Shown here piece after piece: positions 1 through 7,576 of a stretch of DNA of 17,178 nt; position 1 is the stretch's first letter, and every line of letters begins with the position of its first letter. The notes under the pieces were generated by a model that was given only the letters and a program-made list of their open reading frames with translations, was not told where the DNA came from and searched no databases. This stretch comes from a bacterium (GTDB lineage Bacteria; Dependentiae; Babeliae; Babeliales; UASB340), in NCBI GenBank assembly GCA_030630075.1, contig DAOVNS010000020.1:1-17178 (forward strand), in the 5' to 3' direction. A program made the translations under genes and the position numbers.

Positions 1-452
1 GGAAGTTTTACAAAGTCTCCAGGGACAACAAAAACACCATTTTTTGTTTTAACAATTCTGTAAGGTTTACCTTGCATTGTTGGATTATCAGAAATATAAG
101 GTCCTCTCCAATTTTTTGGATATGCAAGATTTAGTGGACCAACTTCGGAGCCCTTGAATTTTTCAACATTTAAAAAATCCACATAATTATTTTTGTTTTC
201 TATTTTTAAAATACTACAATCACGATCTATTCTATTTAGTGCACAAACAATTTGTTTAACATCGGTTTTAATAAGAATTGCCGTAAAATACGGTTTGTTG
301 TGGAAAATTCTTGCAACGAAAGCTGCCAATAAAAGAGTTAATAAAGTAATACTAAAAACAGGGAAATACTTTTGAAAAAAACCTGCTAAAGGTTTTAATT
401 TCTGATCTATTTTTTGATCAATACCAATCATTACATCCTCTATCTTTCTCAT
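1..452 (-). CDS. Membrane-anchored protein with pseudopilin-like segment (partial, 3' end outside window)
   Basis: The frame is open from an ATG at 452 to the window edge, giving 150 residues with the C-terminus missing. The start is supported by a GGAGAAGG Shine-Dalgarno a few bases upstream. Residues 1-28 are polar and charged, and about 31-48 form one hydrophobic helix (FSITLLTLLLAAFVARIF), so the rest should be extracytoplasmic. The end of the visible part reads NWRGPYISDNPTMQGKPYRI. This recalls the W-x-GPY...P...G-x-PY pattern of the C-terminal domain of type II secretion major pseudopilins (GspG). However, the hydrophobic segment is not N-terminal and no prepilin-peptidase site (G/FTLIE-like) is present, so it is not an ordinary pseudopilin. 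No function is assigned. A good promoter sits directly upstream. I am confident it is a gene and unsure of its family. Confidence 0.8.
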   Translation of the reverse strand, partial: MRKIEDVMIGIDQKIDQKLKPLAGFFQKYFPVFSITLLTLLLAAFVARIFHNKPYFTAILIKTDVKQIVCALNRIDRDCSILKIENKNNYVDFLNVEKFKGSEVGPLNLAYPKNWRGPYISDNPTMQGKPYRIVKTKNGVFVVPGDFVKL

Positions 453-467
453 GACCTTCTCCCCCCT

Positions 468-495
468 ATCATAGATTTTTATCATCTTTTTTCAA
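468..495 (-). promoter_or_regulatory. Sigma-70-type promoter for the gene at 1-452
   Basis: On the minus strand TTGAAA (495-490) and TATGAT (473-468) are separated by 16 bp. Transcription would begin around 461, leaving a leader of about ten bases that is essentially the Shine-Dalgarno (GGAGAAGG). It matches 5/6 consensus bases in each box. The start site is inferred. Confidence 0.5.
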
Positions 496-610
496 GTTGA
501 TATTACAAAAAAATTCATGCAAAAATAAAGAATTTAGATATTAAGGTAACACAAACTCAATAAGCAGATGAAAGACAATAGACATTTCCAGACTGATTAC
601 TTTGATTTTT

Positions 611-688
611 TTTGTCATCTTGAACTTGTTTCAGGACCTATTCTAAATTATAAAACATTAGATCCTGAAACAAGTTCAGGATGACAAA
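611..688. repeat. Dispersed palindrome, copy 1 (GTCATCCTGAACTTG family)
   Basis: A 28-bp left arm (611-638) and right arm (661-688) are inverted copies with two mismatches, around a 22-nt loop. The right arm on the minus strand reads TTTGTCATCCTGAACTTG and continues into TTTCAGGATC. The same arms recur at 4826-4936 and 7719-7819 with different loops. This copy lies between two minus-strand genes. It could form a stable hairpin in RNA from either strand and may act as a terminator or RNA-processing site for the LysE-type gene, which lacks another obvious terminator. Confidence 0.85.
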
Positions 689-745
689 ATGTATTTATGA
701 CAAAAAGAAAATACAGAATTTCTCAACCCAATCGTTGAATTATAT

Positions 746-1384
746 CTACTTCATTAAAAGTATGAAAAGGTGATCTAGAAAATAAAGTCCAACGGCTATA
801 AAAATAAAGCCCGTAACAAAAGACATAATGCGCAACCATTTTTGATTGATACAACGTCCCATAAAACTTGCACCAAGTGCAACAATAGAAAGTACCGATA
901 AAGATCCCGCAAAAACCATCAAGCTACTCATAACCGTCTGTCGCAAAGATAAAGTAACTAAACCTTCTGGCAGAACTTGAACACCGATTACCATAAAAAA
1001 TAATAAAACCAACGGATTAAGAACCGTTAAAAGAAAAGACTTAACTATAATAAATAATATTCCAAGTCTTCCTTCGATTAGTAAAGTTTCAATTTTAGCT
1101 TTAGTTTTATATAAAGTATAAATACCAAGAGATATCAACAATGCTCCACCAATAGTATCCAGCCAAAACATAAAATGTTTGGATTCCTGAAAAATTGCCA
1201 AAATACCCATCAATCCCAAGAAAAAATAAATTGAATCCGCAATGCAAGAACCCAATGCAGTTGCAAAACCTTTCCAAAAACCATAAAGTGCACCACGATT
1301 AAATGTAAGGATAAAAATTGGACCAAGAGAAGAAGAAGCTAAAATTCCAACAAAAAAACATCTAAGATAAATATGGTATTCCAT
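746..1384 (-). CDS. LysE/RhtB-family amino-acid exporter
   Basis: This is an integral membrane protein of 212 residues, the usual length of the LysE/RhtB translocator family, which exports amino acids or related small metabolites by secondary transport. It shows five or six hydrophobic helices. Near the N-terminus is the family pattern SSSLGPIFILTFNRG followed by ALGSCIADSIYF (about residues 17-55). A conserved Asn-Pro sits in the middle (LLTVLNPLVLLFF, NP at 123-124), followed by C-terminal helices. The ATG at 1384 has an AGAGGT Shine-Dalgarno six bases upstream. The gene diverges from glmM, with about 100 bp between starts, and is transcribed away from it. The substrate cannot be told from sequence; these proteins are often annotated as lysine, threonine or homoserine exporters. 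Confidence 0.82.
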   Translation of the reverse strand: MEYHIYLRCFFVGILASSSLGPIFILTFNRGALYGFWKGFATALGSCIADSIYFFLGLMGILAIFQESKHFMFWLDTIGGALLISLGIYTLYKTKAKIETLLIEGRLGILFIIVKSFLLTVLNPLVLLFFMVIGVQVLPEGLVTLSLRQTVMSSLMVFAGSLSVLSIVALGASFMGRCINQKWLRIMSFVTGFIFIAVGLYFLDHLFILLMK

Positions 1385-1486
1385 CAGTGACCTCTTAAAA
1401 AGAATAGAATTTTGTATTATTATATCATATATATATTACAACCAACTAAAATTCTGAAAATAAAAATTTTAACAAAAGGTAAATTT

Positions 1487-2845
1487 GTGAAAACTGAAAT
1501 TAAATTTGGAACAGACGGAATAAGAGGCAATGCAAATAAATTTCCTTTTACAAAAACCGCACTAAATTACTTGGGTATGGCAATTGCAAAATGGGGTACG
1601 AAAAAATACAATAAAAAGCCAACTGTTTTAATTGGTTATGATACAAGAATTTCTTCACCAAGAATAGAAGAAGATTTAACTCAAGGATTAATGAATTATC
1701 CAATAACAGTAATTGATGCAAAAGTTTTACCAACTCCAGCGGTTTGCCTTTTGGCAAAAACAGAAGATTTTATTGATTTTGGAATTGTAATTTCTGCATC
1801 ACACAATCCTTATGTTGATAATGGGATAAAAATAATTGATTCAAAAAACATTAAATTAAACAAAAATGATGAAAAAATTATTTCAGATTATTTTCATGCA
1901 ATATCAAACGAAGACATATCTAGATATGACAAAGAACTTAATGTTCATGAAGACAGCACAAATATTTTTATGAACGATGCATCAGAAGAATATGAACAAA
2001 AACTATTATCCATTTTAAAACCAAACTTTTTGAAAAAAATAAAAATAGTTCTTGATTGTGCAAATGGTGCAACATATAAAATTGCACCGGAACTTTTTAA
2101 AAAATTGGGTGCAAAAATTACAACAATTGCAACAAACCCTAATGGTAAAAATATAAATAAAGATTGCGGAACACTGCATTTACAAAATCTTGCAAAAGAA
2201 GTTGTTATAAATAAGGCCGATATTGGTTTTGCATTTGATGGCGATGGTGACAGAGTTCTGGCCGTTAATAAAAATGGAAAAATAATCGATGGTGATGATA
2301 TTTTAGATCTACTATCCAACCATCCCGAAATTCAAACTTCAAATAAAATAGTTGGCACAATTATGAGTAATTTCGGATTCGAAATGCATCTTGAAAAAAA
2401 TAATAAAGAATTAATCAGAACTCCTGTTGGAGATAAACACGTTGCAGCAAAACTAGACTTAGAAAACATGCCGCTCGGAGGTGAAAACTCAGGACATATA
2501 ATTATAAAAGATTATATGAATACAGGAGATGGAATTTTTACATCATTAAAAGTTTTAGAATCGATAATTGCAACCAATAATTGGGAAATGAAAACATTCG
2601 AAAAAACTCCTCAAATTTTATTAAATGTTCCTGTCTCAGTTAAAAAAGATTTGTCTTTAGAGCCATATTCAAAAATAATTGAAGAGCACAAAAAGCTTCT
2701 CATAAATGGTAGATTTGTTATACGATACTCAGGAACAGAAAATCTTTTACGTGTAATGGTTGAAGATAAATGTCTTGATAACACAACAAAGCTTGCGCAT
2801 ACTCTTGCTGAAAAACTGCAAGACGCCTTACAAAAATCTATTTAG
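1487..2845 (+). CDS. glmM: Phosphoglucosamine mutase GlmM
   Basis: GlmM interconverts glucosamine-6-phosphate and glucosamine-1-phosphate in the cytoplasm, on the path to UDP-GlcNAc for peptidoglycan and lipid A. All four signatures of the alpha-D-phosphohexomutase superfamily are present: N-terminal FGTDGIRG (residues 7-14), the phosphoserine loop ISASHNP (Ser105), the Mg-binding loop DGDGDR (251-256), the sugar-binding GGENSGH (331-337) and the phosphate-binding RYSGTE (413-418). I chose the GTG at 1487, giving 452 residues. It is preceded by AAAGGT seven bases upstream and puts FGTDGIRG at the position normal for the family. The frame stays open back to an ATG at 1412, but that extension is AT-rich, hydrophobic and unlike the family. 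The DUF502 gene follows after 15 bp, probably in the same transcript. Confidence 0.95.
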   Translation: MKTEIKFGTDGIRGNANKFPFTKTALNYLGMAIAKWGTKKYNKKPTVLIGYDTRISSPRIEEDLTQGLMNYPITVIDAKVLPTPAVCLLAKTEDFIDFGIVISASHNPYVDNGIKIIDSKNIKLNKNDEKIISDYFHAISNEDISRYDKELNVHEDSTNIFMNDASEEYEQKLLSILKPNFLKKIKIVLDCANGATYKIAPELFKKLGAKITTIATNPNGKNINKDCGTLHLQNLAKEVVINKADIGFAFDGDGDRVLAVNKNGKIIDGDDILDLLSNHPEIQTSNKIVGTIMSNFGFEMHLEKNNKELIRTPVGDKHVAAKLDLENMPLGGENSGHIIIKDYMNTGDGIFTSLKVLESIIATNNWEMKTFEKTPQILLNVPVSVKKDLSLEPYSKIIEEHKKLLINGRFVIRYSGTENLLRVMVEDKCLDNTTKLAHTLAEKLQDALQKSI

Positions 2846-2860
2846 GAGTTAAAAAAAATA

Positions 2861-3508
2861 ATGAAAATATTAAAAGCTATAGACCAAACTTTAGATCTTA
2901 TAAAATCACTTTTTTTAAGTGGTCTTTTTACAATTATTCCACTTGCAGCAACAATATTTTTTGTACACTTTTCTTATACAATGCTTGCAAAATGGTTAGT
3001 GCCTCTTAGAAACATTGAACCAATATTTCTACAAAACATTCCAGGCGCAGAAATTATTGTTTTTATAATTTTCATATTACTATTCGGCGCACTGGTAAAA
3101 CTTTTTATTATCACACCATTAATTCACAGAATTGAAAGAATAATAATAAGAATACCGCTGCTTCGTACAATTTATTCATCCGTAAAAACTCTTGTAGAAT
3201 TTTTTAACGTTCCAAGCCCTACAGCAGTAAGCAAACAAGTTGTACTTATTCAATATCCAAGAAAAGGATCTTACAATTTGGCATTCCTTCTTGAATCAGC
3301 CGAAAATGACTTTAAAAAACTTATTAAAGACGATAGAAAATTCTTTAAAGTATTTATGCCAAATTCCCCAAATCCAACCAGTGGATACTTTTTCATCTTG
3401 CCCGAAGAAGAAATTATTCCAACAAATATCACTTTTGAAGAAGCAATAAAAGCAGTAGTATCTTGCGGACTTGTAACCCCAGAATCTATGCAAGAATTTA
3501 AAAAATAA
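2861..3508 (+). CDS. DUF502 family inner-membrane protein
   Basis: The protein has 215 residues, typical for DUF502, a widespread membrane family of unknown function. Two transmembrane helices are visible (about residues 17-38 and 63-85). They are followed by the conserved IPLLRTIYSSVKTLVEFF segment (98-115), a beta-rich soluble domain containing VVLIQYPRKGSYNLAFL, and the family-typical MPNSPNPTSGYFFILPEEEI followed by FEEAIKAVVSCG near the end. The ATG has AGGAG overlapping the glmM stop codon, 12 bases upstream, which is a rather long spacing. Its place between glmM and an LptF/G-type permease suggests a role linked to the cell envelope, but this is context only. Family assignment is confident; function is unknown. 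Confidence 0.88.
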   Translation: MKILKAIDQTLDLIKSLFLSGLFTIIPLAATIFFVHFSYTMLAKWLVPLRNIEPIFLQNIPGAEIIVFIIFILLFGALVKLFIITPLIHRIERIIIRIPLLRTIYSSVKTLVEFFNVPSPTAVSKQVVLIQYPRKGSYNLAFLLESAENDFKKLIKDDRKFFKVFMPNSPNPTSGYFFILPEEEIIPTNITFEEAIKAVVSCGLVTPESMQEFKK

Positions 3509-3562
3509 ATACGCCTACGCTGAAAAAACAACTTAATTAAAACTACAAAGGACAGAAAAGCT

Positions 3563-3619
3563 ATGGTGCACAAGCTCTCGCACATTACAACTATCAAGAA
3601 AGTTTCGATTCATAAATAA
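3563..3619 (+). CDS. Possible 18-residue leader ORF coupled to the downstream permease
   Basis: ATG at 3563 is preceded by AAAGGAC, a good Shine-Dalgarno about nine bases upstream. It encodes MVHKLSHITTIKKVSIHK and stops at 3617-3619, one base before the ATG of the permease gene at 3621. The permease start itself has no recognisable Shine-Dalgarno (the preceding bases are ATTCATAAATAAA). The arrangement therefore looks like translational coupling from a short leader ORF. The peptide is basic and has no recognisable family. It may be real or chance, and no other evidence is available from the window. Confidence 0.35.
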   Translation: MVHKLSHITTIKKVSIHK

Positions 3620-3620
3620 A

Positions 3621-4739
3621 ATGGTTTTAATAAATTATCTTCTTAAAAGATTCACAAAATATCTATTTTTATTAAATATCTCTTTTACTCTCTTGTTTAA
3701 TTTTATTGAGTTCTTTGAGAAAACAATGCGAGTAAAACATGCAACAGTTAAAACTATTTTGCATTTTATTGCACTGAACATTCCGCCATCTTTTTTCCAA
3801 ACACTTCCAATTAGTTGTTGGCTTGCAACATGTCTTTTATTAAAAGAATTAGCACAGCATGATGAATTGCAAACATTTAAAATACTAAATATTAATAACA
3901 CAAAAATAATGCATTTTTTTCTAGGTGCGGGAATATTTTTAGCAATATTCAGTTTTATAGCCAAAGAACAAATTGTTATAAAACTCGAAAATAAATCAGA
4001 AAAATTCAAACTCGAACAACTCAAACAAAACAGTCAGCAAAAAATCATCAATAAATGGATAGTTATATCATTAAGCGAAAAGGCTGAAGATGAAAATTCT
4101 ACGAATCGAGATTCGACGAATCAAGATTCTGTGAACAAAAATCTATTTTGTTACTTCGATTTTTTAGATCTAAAAACAGAAACCGGATCAAATATTATTT
4201 TAATATATTTAACGTCTAATTTTGAAATTGAAAAAATAATAACAAGCGATTCCTTTTCAAGTGATTCCAAAAATCAAATTCTTAAGTTAATCCATCCAAA
4301 AACACTTTATAGTGATAGCAATACCGAAACAAACAATAAAGACAAAAGTATTAAAATTGAAAGTTTCTTTTCTCAGATACAGTTAGAAAATGGAATTCCA
4401 AGTATTTCACTTTTAGCAAAAAGCTTAATAACGAGCAAAAATGTAATTCCAAAAGACATTTGGAACGAACTTTTTTACCAACTCATCAAGCGTATATTGT
4501 TTCATCTGCAAAACCTTATTTATCCAATATTAACGTTCTATCTATTTATCTTATTTCCGCACCATTTGTACTATAAATGGATCTTAATATTCATGCCCTA
4601 CCCAATAATGATCATCATTAATCTTTTAAGCGATTCATTAATTCCAAAACATCTAAATCCTTTATTCGCGTTTTTACCTTATCTATTAATCATATTCTTG
4701 ATACTTATACATCAAAAAAAGCTTGAAAAAAGTTTCTAA
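3621..4739 (+). CDS. LptF/LptG (YjgP/YjgQ) family permease
   Basis: This is an inner-membrane permease of 372 residues, the normal length for the LptF/LptG family that, with the LptB ATPase, extracts lipopolysaccharide from the inner membrane and passes it to the LptC-LptA bridge. The N-terminal half has three hydrophobic stretches (about 12-30, 48-75, 98-116). The family-typical IPPSFFQTLPISCWLATC leads into a Ser/Asp-Glu-Leu loop equivalent (LAQHDELQTFKI). A periplasmic beta-rich domain follows, with a low-complexity Asn/Ser/Asp patch (STNRDSTNQDSVNKN, around 160-175). Three further helices close the protein (about 293-364). No second paralogue is in the window, so whether it is LptF or LptG, or works as a homodimer, cannot be said. 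It is the last gene of the glmM cluster. Confidence 0.82.
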   Translation: MVLINYLLKRFTKYLFLLNISFTLLFNFIEFFEKTMRVKHATVKTILHFIALNIPPSFFQTLPISCWLATCLLLKELAQHDELQTFKILNINNTKIMHFFLGAGIFLAIFSFIAKEQIVIKLENKSEKFKLEQLKQNSQQKIINKWIVISLSEKAEDENSTNRDSTNQDSVNKNLFCYFDFLDLKTETGSNIILIYLTSNFEIEKIITSDSFSSDSKNQILKLIHPKTLYSDSNTETNNKDKSIKIESFFSQIQLENGIPSISLLAKSLITSKNVIPKDIWNELFYQLIKRILFHLQNLIYPILTFYLFILFPHHLYYKWILIFMPYPIMIIINLLSDSLIPKHLNPLFAFLPYLLIIFLILIHQKKLEKSF

Positions 4740-4825
4740 TCCCCTAAACTTTAGTATCTATAATGTATTGAAATGATAGTACTTTAAAGACAACAGTCAT
4801 TTTGGGCCGCTTATTTTGCAAACAC

Positions 4826-4936
4826 TTTGTCATCCTGAACTTGTTTCAGGATCTCTTATAAGTAGCCAGGCATGCTGTTTTTGTAGAAAATTCAACAAAT
4901 TAACAATCGATCCTGAAACAAGTTCAGGATGACAAA
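4826..4936. repeat. Dispersed palindrome, copy 2 (GTCATCCTGAACTTG family)
   Basis: Perfectly complementary 28-bp arms at 4826-4853 and 4909-4936 enclose a 55-nt loop. The right arm ends only 13 bp before the start codon of the gene at 4950, just ahead of its GGAG Shine-Dalgarno. An ATG inside the arm (4929) is in frame with that gene. The hairpin may terminate the glmM-DUF502-permease transcript, and it sits where the next gene's leader should be. Confidence 0.9.
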
Positions 4937-4949
4937 ACAGGGAGTTTAC

Positions 4950-5963
4950 ATGAAATTCAGAAATTCTTTTAGAATAGTAAAGATAGCGTTATTAAATTTA
5001 GCTTTATTATCAAATATGTATCCAACAACAGAAGAAGTTAAACAAAATGCTCTAGAACTTGGACAACCAGCTTGTTTTTTTAACACAAACGGCGAAGATC
5101 CATTTCTTACTATTTTAGATCCTTCCACTCGTGAAACAAAAATAATTAAATGTGGATATCAAGATCCTGAAACAGAAAAACAATCTCAAATTAAAAAAGC
5201 AGAAGACCTAGAAAACCTTGCAGCCTTAAGGCTTACTGTTAACGGATTCGGCGGAAACTACAAGTACGACGTGCAATATCGAGGTGCAAGAAAATCTGTC
5301 GTTGCAGAAACACTCGCAAAAGTAATTCTTCCCAATAAAACTTATCCAGGAACGCCTCTTGTAGATGAATACAAAAAAAACATTCCAATGTTCTGGGTAT
5401 TAAAAAATGTTGAAGAATTAAGAGCAATATCTGTATACATGATTAAAAATCTAGACGAAAAACTACCTGCTCCTGAAGAAGAAAATATATATAAAGAAGA
5501 AAATTTAAGCTCTGATAACGAAATATTCGTTCCTAAAGAAAAAACTCTTCTTATCTTAAAAATTCTAAATGACAAAAATCTTGAAACACTAACTGACGTT
5601 GATAAAGAATTTTTGAATACATATTTTGAAGTCTTCCCATTAACAGATTCAGAACTAAAAGAATTCTTTCAAGATAAAAACCAAATGCTTATTGATACAG
5701 GATTCAACATTGGCGGATCTAGCCCAAAAAGAGTAGGCGAAACAATATCTCAAGGAATATTTAGAGATACAGAAAAATTCTTTAAAGATTTTGAAGGTAA
5801 AAAACTAGCAATGTATTTAGGTGGAGTAATTGTTCTTGGAGCAGTTTATGATTTCTTCAAAGATGAAATTAGTGCATTTAGAAAAAATACTATTAAACGT
5901 TATCTTGGAACAGAATCAATATCAGCTTATCTTCTAACAAAAGAACCGACTCCTATTTCATAA
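4950..5963 (+). CDS. Secreted protein of unknown family
   Basis: I do not recognise this protein. The ATG at 4950 has GGAG five bases upstream and begins a Sec-like leader (residues 1-24: Lys/Arg-rich start, then IVKIALLNLALLSNMYP). The open frame reaches back to 4929, but those seven codons lie in the palindromic repeat and would bury the leader, so I reject that start. The 337-residue protein is acidic and helix-rich. It has two cysteines after the leader (residues 42 and 68), an acidic patch PAPEEENIYKEENLSSDNE (173-191) and one C-terminal hydrophobic helix (LAMYLGGVIVLGAVYDFF, 286-303) followed by a short basic tail. The topology suggests export with the bulk in the periplasm, anchored near the C-terminus. 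It stands alone between a repeat and a strong terminator. Confidence 0.8.
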   Translation: MKFRNSFRIVKIALLNLALLSNMYPTTEEVKQNALELGQPACFFNTNGEDPFLTILDPSTRETKIIKCGYQDPETEKQSQIKKAEDLENLAALRLTVNGFGGNYKYDVQYRGARKSVVAETLAKVILPNKTYPGTPLVDEYKKNIPMFWVLKNVEELRAISVYMIKNLDEKLPAPEEENIYKEENLSSDNEIFVPKEKTLLILKILNDKNLETLTDVDKEFLNTYFEVFPLTDSELKEFFQDKNQMLIDTGFNIGGSSPKRVGETISQGIFRDTEKFFKDFEGKKLAMYLGGVIVLGAVYDFFKDEISAFRKNTIKRYLGTESISAYLLTKEPTPIS

Positions 5964-5981
5964 ACATAAAAAACAATCAAT

Positions 5982-6026
5982 AAAAAAAAGCAGAGCCATT
6001 CTAGAAAGAGCGGCTCTTCTTTTTTT
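5982..6026 (+). terminator. Rho-independent terminator after the gene at 4950-5963
   Basis: AGAGCC (5992-5997) pairs with GGCTCT (6012-6017). The A-run before it and the CTTTTTTT run after it extend the stem, with an inner TTCTAGAA palindrome in the loop. The trailing T-run and its position 18 bp past the stop codon fit termination of the plus-strand gene. Confidence 0.8.
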
Positions 6027-6047
6027 GTGTGTGGCAAAAGCAAAACA

Positions 6048-6091
6048 CCTAATGCTCACGCCCTTCGATAAACTCAGGCGAGACCATTAGG
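6048..6091. repeat. Imperfect palindrome, second repeat type
   Basis: CCTAATGCTCACGCC (6048-6062) pairs with GGCGAGACCATTAGG (6077-6091), with two internal mismatches, around a 14-nt loop containing CTTCGATAAACTCA. It differs from the GTCATCCTGAACTTG family but resembles the small extragenic palindromes with a CCCTTCGA...CTCAGG core seen in many bacterial genomes. Only one copy is in the window. Confidence 0.6.
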
Positions 6092-6217
6092 CTAAATACA
6101 TGGTGCCGCATCCTTACGGAAGCTTAATTGAAATTTCGTAAATTTAAAGCGAATTCGATAATTAATTTTCCAATAAAATATGATGCGGGAGGGAATGTAG
6201 TTTTTTTTACGCAATTA

Positions 6218-6241
6218 ATAAAAAAGCCCCCATTCGGGGGC
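6218..6241 (-). terminator. Rho-independent terminator after the gene at 6275-7504
   Basis: GCCCCC (6226-6231) and GGGGGC (6236-6241) form a perfect six-pair GC stem with an ATTC loop. On the minus strand the stem is followed by TTTTTTATT, giving a textbook terminator 34 bp beyond the stop codon. Confidence 0.9.
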
Positions 6242-6274
6242 AATATTAAATATACGATTTTTTTATACAAATTT

Positions 6275-7504
6275 TTAATAAACCGGAACTTGTTGAGGAA
6301 CTGCTTGTTGCTGAACAGGTTGACTTACTGGTGGCTGCGATACAGGTGCTTGTTGTTGTCTTAAACTTGCAGGCAAGGCTTCCGCAATACTTCTTTTAGG
6401 CGCTGGCGCTGGTCGGCCAAAATAATCAGCCTCTAATTTTTTTTCAATGTCTTCTAATTTCTTTTCTTCTATTCCAAATTGATTTTTCATGTCGTTCTTT
6501 TTAGTCATATCTGCTTGTTTTGCAATAATCTCTAAACAATTTGTTTTATAAGCGGATGCCTTTTGTGTAAATAATTTATATTCTATACCTGCGACTCGTG
6601 ATTTCAATTCTTTCACATCTTTTTCTTGGCCAACTATTTCAAAACCACTTGCGTCTTGTTGTTGCAATAATCTTAATTTATCTTCTACATTATTAAGCTT
6701 TGTAATCAAATTAATAACTTCATCATTATCTTCAATTTCCTCTACTGTTGGAGGATTTGGTAAACTGCCAACAGTAGAAATACCTCCAGAAATACCTGCA
6801 GGTTTTTCTTTAATTATCAAAGCAACGGGTTTAGGACCAGATCTCATATTAATGCGCACACTTCGAGTTAATGCTTTTGTATGTGGATCAAAGAATCTTT
6901 TATCTGTATTTTTTTTATCTTTCCAAAAAGACCAATTGCCTAAAAATACGTTTTCTCCACCATTAATAATTCCTTGTTGTTGTTCTGGTCTAAAAGGAGA
7001 TGTCCAATCAGCTACTTTTACATATTCTTTACTTGCTTTTTCTAAGTCTTTTTCATTAACTAATTCACTTCCAAAAACAGTCCATTCTTGTGCTTTTCCT
7101 TTTTCTCCAGCAATATCAATTTCACCATTATTAATAGTTAAATATGACTTATCCAATTTATTTTGAAGATAAAAAGTAGATCCAGATTCTAAAGTCCCTC
7201 TAACACCCGGTTCTTTTGCAACAACATACCAAATTGTACCATCTGTTAAATCTGCATAACGTTCTAAATCGATATCATTAAAATCAACCTGCATCTTTCC
7301 TTTATTTTCTTTAACAAACAAAATATTTTGTTTCTTTTTTCCAATATCTCCGGGGTAAATAATTTGAATGCCATAACCATACATTACTGGTTCTGCAGGT
7401 TTGACGACCGCAGCCTGATCTTCTTCATTTACTTGCGGTGCATCAGCCCAAACAGAAAAAAATGACATCAAAAAACATAAAGTAGTAATCAATCTAAAAA
7501 ACAT
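6275..7504 (-). CDS. Secreted protein with coiled-coil region and Gln/Pro-rich tail, unknown family
   Basis: I do not recognise this protein (409 residues). A clear Sec signal peptide (MFFRLITTLCFLMSFFSVWA, likely cut before Asp21) precedes a mature part in three sections. Residues about 40-235 are beta-rich and Gly/aromatic-rich, with segments such as GSTFYLQNKLDKSYLTINNG and GGENVFLGNWSFW. Those segments loosely recall beta-trefoil or lectin-like folds in which strands present YL/FLGN motifs; this is only a resemblance. Residues 255-360 are charged and probably coiled-coil. Residues 361-409 are a Pro/Ala/Gln-rich tail (QQQAPVSQPPVSQPVQQQ). AAAGGAG lies close upstream of the ATG, and a promoter, paired upstream repeats and a strong terminator make it a single-gene unit. 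The composition suits a secreted or surface protein. Confidence 0.82.
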   Translation of the reverse strand: MFFRLITTLCFLMSFFSVWADAPQVNEEDQAAVVKPAEPVMYGYGIQIIYPGDIGKKKQNILFVKENKGKMQVDFNDIDLERYADLTDGTIWYVVAKEPGVRGTLESGSTFYLQNKLDKSYLTINNGEIDIAGEKGKAQEWTVFGSELVNEKDLEKASKEYVKVADWTSPFRPEQQQGIINGGENVFLGNWSFWKDKKNTDKRFFDPHTKALTRSVRINMRSGPKPVALIIKEKPAGISGGISTVGSLPNPPTVEEIEDNDEVINLITKLNNVEDKLRLLQQQDASGFEIVGQEKDVKELKSRVAGIEYKLFTQKASAYKTNCLEIIAKQADMTKKNDMKNQFGIEEKKLEDIEKKLEADYFGRPAPAPKRSIAEALPASLRQQQAPVSQPPVSQPVQQQAVPQQVPVY

Positions 7505-7545
7505 AAAACTCCTTTCTTTTTTAGATTAAAAAAAATAAATACTCA

Positions 7546-7576
7546 ATTCATTTTGAATCAATGATTCATTTTGAAT
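7546..7576 (-). promoter_or_regulatory. Paired ATTCATTTTGAAT repeats, possible operator
   Basis: The 13-mer ATTCATTTTGAAT, itself an inverted repeat (ATTCA/TGAAT), occurs at 7546-7558 and again at 7564-7576, with starts 18 bp apart. TGAATCAATGATTCA bridges the two as a further palindrome. The pair lies in the presumed 5' leader just downstream of the -10 box of the gene at 6275-7504, a classic place for a repressor. No regulator is identified. Confidence 0.4.

Larger units (their letters stand above)
5964..6274. other. 311-bp non-coding interval between convergent genes
   Basis: The interval holds the terminator of the upstream plus-strand gene (5982-6026), an imperfect palindrome (6048-6091), and an AT-rich stretch with a 16-bp segment (6150-6165, CGAATTCGATAATTAA) that recurs inverted at 7860-7875. 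At the end is the terminator of the converging minus-strand gene (6218-6241). I see no convincing gene in it; the open frame at 6128-6364 runs antisense into the next gene. Confidence 0.7.

Noticed and set aside
1412..1486. Upstream extension of glmM to an ATG at 1412
   Set aside because: The 25 extra residues are AT-driven and hydrophobic, unlike GlmM, and lack a ribosome site. The GTG at 1487 has AAAGGT and gives the family length.
1945..2319. 124-codon open frame antisense to glmM
   Set aside because: It is a shadow of the glmM coding frame, with composition explained by the opposite strand and no ribosome site.
4929..4949. Start of the 4950 gene at ATG 4929
   Set aside because: It lies within a dispersed palindrome arm, has no Shine-Dalgarno and would displace the signal peptide; the ATG at 4950 has GGAG.
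6128..6364. 78-codon plus-strand frame
   Set aside because: It runs through the terminator stem and into the antisense of the 6275-7504 gene, with no Shine-Dalgarno.
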